Shown one piece after another: positions 6,723-9,885 of a DNA stretch of 9,885 nucleotides (the stretch's first letter is position 1; each line of letters opens with the position of its first letter). The stretch is from an uncultured Archangium sp. GTDB taxonomy: Bacteria > Myxococcota > Myxococcia > Myxococcales > Myxococcaceae. A model generated the notes under the pieces. The model saw nothing but the letters and a program-made list of their open reading frames with translations, was not told the origin of the DNA and made no database searches. The DNA lies in the NCBI GenBank assembly GCA_937875615.1, contig CALNBU010000085.1:1-9885 (forward strand), read 5' to 3'. A program made the translations under genes and the position numbers.

Positions 6723-7456
6723 GGCCTGCACACGAAGGGCGGAGAGGGAGGTGCGAACTGTCCGTAGCTCTGGCCGACGTAGATACAGGTCGGCTCGAAC
6801 CCCACGCCACCGTCCGTCAGCTGCGACGGCCGCACGAACTGCGCGAAGCCATTGGTGCACACCGTGACCGGGTCTGACTTGAACGCACGAATGGGAAAGA
6901 CGAGCCCGCCGGTGGTGAAGGCGTGGTCCGTGCGCGTGTAACGCCCGCGGAACTCCACCCGCGCGTTGATGTCCACGGTCTCCGAGAGATCGTTCACCGC
7001 CGCCAGGTTGTCCAGGAGCGCCTGACCCAGCTCAGGGCTGATGAGCTGCACTGCGACGTTCAGCTTCTCGGTCAACGGGAATGTGTTGTTGACCACATAC
7101 TCTGCCGGAGTCGCTCCGATGGACCGGCTCAGCTCGTAGGTCACCAACGTCTGCTCGACCATCGCCATGTTCCGATCCTCCGGCTCAAGGACCACGCCCG
7201 GCACCTCCTGCGAGGGCTGCGTCGCAACGCCATCGATCTGGACGCCGATGAAGTACTGGGGGCTCCCGGCGGCGACGTCGAGGTAGCCATTGCCTATCAG
7301 CAGCTCGTCCGGGACGTCGTGAACATTCGAGCACTCGTCCGCGGTGTTCAGTGAATAGAACCGGCTGATGGTGAACGGCCCCTGCTGATTGGCGCACCCG
7401 GCAGCGCCGAAGCCCAACGCCAACCCGACAAGACTCATCAAGCAAACGTGTTTCAT
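6719..7456 (-). CDS. Uncharacterised lipoprotein encoded between pilQ and mglC
   Basis: I do not recognise this 245-residue protein. The N-terminus is a lipoprotein signal peptide: MKH, a hydrophobic stretch VCLMSLVGLALGF, then GAAGC with C21 as the lipidated cysteine. Alanine at position +2 predicts outer-membrane sorting by the Lol pathway. The mature part looks beta-rich and has four further cysteines (in DECSN, VTVCTN, EPTCIY and FVCRP near the C-terminus), enough for two disulfides in the periplasm. It ends in a Pro/Phe-rich tail. I chose the ATG over a GTG four codons upstream because GAGGA lies 5 nt before it. That site overlaps the pilQ stop, 8 bp upstream, and the gene's own stop overlaps mglC as ATGA. 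The tight pilQ-lipoprotein-mglC arrangement suggests a role near the PilQ secretin. It shows none of the TPR repeats of the known M. xanthus PilQ pilotin Tgl and no LysM domain as in TsaP. The lipoprotein call is firm; function is unknown. Confidence 0.86.
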   Translation of the reverse strand: MKHVCLMSLVGLALGFGAAGCANQQGPFTISRFYSLNTADECSNVHDVPDELLIGNGYLDVAAGSPQYFIGVQIDGVATQPSQEVPGVVLEPEDRNMAMVEQTLVTYELSRSIGATPAEYVVNNTFPLTEKLNVAVQLISPELGQALLDNLAAVNDLSETVDINARVEFRGRYTRTDHAFTTGGLVFPIRAFKSDPVTVCTNGFAQFVRPSQLTDGGVGFEPTCIYVGQSYGQFAPPSPPFVCRP

Positions 7457-7461
7457 GTGGT

Positions 7462-7466
7462 TCCTC
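7462..7466 (-). promoter_or_regulatory. Ribosome binding site of the lipoprotein gene, overlapping the pilQ stop
   Basis: GAGGA on the minus strand overlaps the pilQ TGA and sits 5 nt before the ATG at 7456. It decides the start in favour of this ATG over the GTG at 7468, which would itself contain part of the site, and points to coupling with pilQ. Confidence 0.65.
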
Positions 7467-9885
7467 ACGGGTTCTGCGCCACCGTCGAGCGGTTCAGGAT
7501 GCGCGGCGTGATGAAGATGAGCAGCTCATTCTTCAGCTCACGCTCGGAGTTGTTGCGGAAGAAGAATCCCAGCACCGGAATCTTGCTGAGCACCGGGATG
7601 CCCTGCTGCGTGGTGTTGCCCTGACGAACGTAGATGCCACCGATGACCGTGGTCTCTCCGTCCTTGACCAGCACGTTGGTGTTCGCTTCCTTGCGCGAGA
7701 TACCGGGCTGGCCGTTGGCGCCGGTGTTGGCGGGGTCGGGCTGGTTGTTCTGCGCCATGATCTTCATCAGCACGCTGCCGTCCTGGGTGATGTGCGGCGT
7801 CACCTCCAGCAGCAGGCGGGCCTCGACGAACTGCGTGTTGGCGCCGGCCGCAGAGACCTGGCTGAAGGGGAGCGAGACACCCTGACTGATGCGCGCCGTC
7901 TCGTTGTCGAGCGTGGTCACCTTGGGCGCGGAGATGGTCTTCAACGCGCCCGTCGCCTCCAGCGCCGAGAGCCGCAGATTGAGCGCCACCGCGCCACCGG
8001 CGGAGCCGAAGGCCGGGAGGCTCACCGCGTAGTTCGAAGCGCCGGGGTTACCAGCGCCGCCCTGACCAGGCACGCCGCCGGTGACCGCCACCGAGCTGGG
8101 GAACTGGAGGCCCGTCGGGTTGCCGGTGGCCGAAGACATGGTGCCATTGCCACCCCACTGGATACCGACCTGCCTGGTGAAGGTGGTGCTGGCCTCGACG
8201 ATGCGGCTCTCGATGAGCACCTGCGGCGTCTGGAGGTCGAGGCTGGCCACCAGCGAGCGCACCTTGGCGACGTTGGCCGGCAAGTCGCGAACGATGAGCG
8301 TGTTGGTGCGGTTGTCGACCGAGACGTTGCCGCGTGCCGAGAGCACGTCCTTCACCCGCGACTGCATGTCGCCGGCGGTGGCGTAGTTCACCGGCACCAG
8401 CACCACCGAGAGCGGCGCCGAGTCTTCCAGCAGCTTGCGACGCTCGGCCCGCGACTTCGCCTCCTCCTCGAGGGTCTTGAGCGGCGCCACGCGGATGATG
8501 TTGCCGAACTCCTCTTTCCCGAGCCCCTTGCTGCGGAGCACCAGGTCGAGCGCCTGATCCCAGGGCACGTTGCGCAGGCGCACCGTCACCCGACCCGAGA
8601 CGTCGTCGGCCACCACGATGTTCTTCTTGGAGATCTCCGCGATGATGCGCAGCAGGTTGTGGATGTCGATGTCCTTGAACTCGAAGGACACCCGCTTGCC
8701 GACGTAACGTCGCTGCTGCGGGGCGCCCTCCTCGCCCGCGACCTGGGCCTCGGTCGCGAAGCCGGCGGCCCGGTTCTCCGAGACGAGCTGCTCCGCGCCA
8801 CGCGCCGAGAACCGCCAACCGATGGACCCCGGGCGCTCCGTGACCACCTGATCGAGCGCCTGCTCACCGGCCACCACCACCCGGACCTTGTCACCCGCGC
8901 CGGGCACCGCGAAGACGCTCACCATCTTCACCGGCGTGCCGAGCGCGCTGGTGTCGAGGCTGCGCTCCAGCGAACGGGCGATGCGCGCTCCCTCGAGGTT
9001 CAGCACCGCGCTCTTGCCGTCGGGGCGCTCCACCGCCCACTTTGCGCCGCGGCCCTTCAACTTGAGCTCCACCGTGCCGCCGCTGGCGGACTCACGGAAG
9101 GCCACGTCGGTCACCTCGGCCGCCGACGCCTGCCCCGCCGAGGCGGTGTCCACCGCCACGCGCTGCCCGTCGATCTCCACCTCCACGGCGTCGCTCTGCG
9201 CCACCACGGCCTCCTTCGAGATCCCCTTGAGCATCACCGACACGCCGTCGGCGCGTCGCCGGACGTCGAAGCTGGGTCGCCGCTCGAACTCCACCACCAC
9301 CCGCGTCTTGTCGTCGTGCACGCCCACGCGCACGTCGCGCACGTTGGCGAGGCTGACCCTGGGCTGCTTCCACGAGCCCTTCACCCCGAACAGGTCGATG
9401 GCGAGACGAGAGGGCTCGGCCAGCTCGATGACCTCGAACCTCGCCACCTCTCCGTCGGTGAGCAGCTTGAGTCCGCGACCCTCGGCCACGATGCTCTTGA
9501 GCCGCGTCGCCGGATTCTTGACCGGCTTCTCATCGAGCCGCGAGGCCACGATGGTCTCCCCGGCGACCTGATGTTGCACCGCGACCGGGCGAACCGCCGC
9601 CGACGCGCCGTCGATGGAGATGACCAGCGTGCTGTCGACGGCCTTCACGTCGTAACCCTTCGCGCCATTGAGTCCGAGCAGGAGTCGACCCACGTCGGCC
9701 TTGCTGTCGGAGAACTGGGAAGCCACCACGCCCGTCACCGGCCCCGCGCCGTCGTGGTGACCCTTGATGGCGTCGATGGTGGCGTTGGAGACGTCCACCA
9801 CCAGGCGGTCGAAGTCCGTGCGCTGCTCCACGCGGGTCGCCTCGACCTTGTAGGAGACCTTGAGCACGGGCGAGTAGATCGAGTC
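7465..9885 (-). CDS. pilQ: Type IV pilus secretin PilQ (5' end replaced by RpoA-like sequence; open at window edge)
   Basis: PilQ forms the outer-membrane ring through which type IV pili extend. Residues are counted from a GTG at 9867, which has no Shine-Dalgarno; the frame is open past the edge. AMIN-type domains occupy about 21-90 (only the second half), 122-215 and 252-355. The secretin short N-terminal domain is at 391-445 (VSFEFKDIDIHNLL), an N1/KH-like domain at 484-545, and the secretin core at 548-792. The core includes EVTPHIT (688-694), VKDGETTVIGG (734-744), GIPVLSKIPVLGFFFR (756-771) and LLIFITPRIL (782-791). A Gly-rich insert at 572-613 lies between the N1 domain and the core. 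No signal peptide is present, because the first residues belong to RNA polymerase alpha rather than to PilQ. As written, the product could not be exported by the Sec pathway. PilQ usually follows pilMNOP. The lipoprotein gene begins 8 bp after its stop. The secretin identity is certain; the true 5' end is not in this window. Confidence 0.95.
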   Translation of the reverse strand, partial: DSIYSPVLKVSYKVEATRVEQRTDFDRLVVDVSNATIDAIKGHHDGAGPVTGVVASQFSDSKADVGRLLLGLNGAKGYDVKAVDSTLVISIDGASAAVRPVAVQHQVAGETIVASRLDEKPVKNPATRLKSIVAEGRGLKLLTDGEVARFEVIELAEPSRLAIDLFGVKGSWKQPRVSLANVRDVRVGVHDDKTRVVVEFERRPSFDVRRRADGVSVMLKGISKEAVVAQSDAVEVEIDGQRVAVDTASAGQASAAEVTDVAFRESASGGTVELKLKGRGAKWAVERPDGKSAVLNLEGARIARSLERSLDTSALGTPVKMVSVFAVPGAGDKVRVVVAGEQALDQVVTERPGSIGWRFSARGAEQLVSENRAAGFATEAQVAGEEGAPQQRRYVGKRVSFEFKDIDIHNLLRIIAEISKKNIVVADDVSGRVTVRLRNVPWDQALDLVLRSKGLGKEEFGNIIRVAPLKTLEEEAKSRAERRKLLEDSAPLSVVLVPVNYATAGDMQSRVKDVLSARGNVSVDNRTNTLIVRDLPANVAKVRSLVASLDLQTPQVLIESRIVEASTTFTRQVGIQWGGNGTMSSATGNPTGLQFPSSVAVTGGVPGQGGAGNPGASNYAVSLPAFGSAGGAVALNLRLSALEATGALKTISAPKVTTLDNETARISQGVSLPFSQVSAAGANTQFVEARLLLEVTPHITQDGSVLMKIMAQNNQPDPANTGANGQPGISRKEANTNVLVKDGETTVIGGIYVRQGNTTQQGIPVLSKIPVLGFFFRNNSERELKNELLIFITPRILNRSTVAQNP
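9790..9885 (-). other. rpoA: RpoA (RNA polymerase alpha) fragment joined in frame to pilQ
   Basis: The 32 codons from the right edge to the junction encode DSIYSPVLKVSY and the following pattern VE-x-x-RV-x-Q-x-TD-x-D, ending LVVDV. This is the conserved RpoA segment near the end of its N-terminal domain; E. coli has YSPVERIAYNVEAARVEQ at the equivalent place. From about residue 26 of the reading frame the sequence is PilQ (IKGHHDGAGPVTGVVASQFS). Both families can read RLVVDV here, so the 21 bp at 9790-9810 could be common to both genes. The segment is probably a fragment of a neighbouring or unrelated rpoA, not a functional domain of PilQ. Identification is from recalled RpoA sequence, not a database search. 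Confidence 0.8.

Noticed and set aside
6723..6860. Longer mglC start adding 46 residues
   Set aside because: It would overlap the lipoprotein gene extensively, has no Roadblock homology, and the ATGA stop-start at 6722 explains initiation.
1..9885. tRNA, rRNA, CRISPR, insertion sequences, defence or phage genes
   Set aside because: None seen on either strand. Genes are densely packed on one strand, share similar base composition, and gaps are at most 141 bp.

Overview
The window is a compact, high-GC stretch in which every credible gene lies on the minus strand. The proteins and their order match a cluster I recall from Myxococcus xanthus: pilQ, a lipoprotein, mglC, efp, accB, accC, sgmX and an ExeA-like ATPase (about MXAN_5772 down to MXAN_5765). 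The source is therefore most likely a myxobacterium (Myxococcota, probably Cystobacterineae). These locus tags come from memory and were not looked up.

Layout in the direction of transcription, from the right edge to the left. (1) 9885-7465: the type IV pilus secretin PilQ, open to the window edge. Its first 32 or so residues are not PilQ but an RNA polymerase alpha-subunit (RpoA) segment joined in frame. (2) 7456-6719: an unrecognised lipoprotein whose Shine-Dalgarno sequence overlaps the pilQ stop. (3) 6722-6354: a Roadblock/LC7 protein, MglC-like, overlapping the lipoprotein gene by ATGA. (4) A 141-bp gap, then 6212-5637 elongation factor P, 5633-5073 biotin carboxyl carrier protein and 5059-3674 biotin carboxylase, with gaps of only 3 and 13 bp. 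(5) A 101-bp gap, then 3572-900, a large TPR protein with an acidic linker, SgmX-like. It is followed after 13 bp by 886-1, an ExeA/GspA-type AAA ATPase cut by the left edge. No gap exceeds 141 bp, and I see no RNA genes, mobile elements or CRISPR arrays.

Biologically the cluster brackets a housekeeping core (EF-P and two acetyl-CoA carboxylase subunits) with motility genes. PilQ is the outer-membrane pore of the type IV pilus. MglC belongs to the MglA/MglB/RomR polarity module. SgmX links MglA-GTP to pilus formation at the leading pole. The lipoprotein and the ATPase are the least understood members and are placed to serve the pilus or polarity machinery.

The strongest anomaly is the RpoA-PilQ junction at 9790-9810. 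It replaces the PilQ signal peptide and half of its first AMIN domain. It is most easily explained as a chimeric join in the assembly, although a genuine rearrangement cannot be excluded from the sequence alone.
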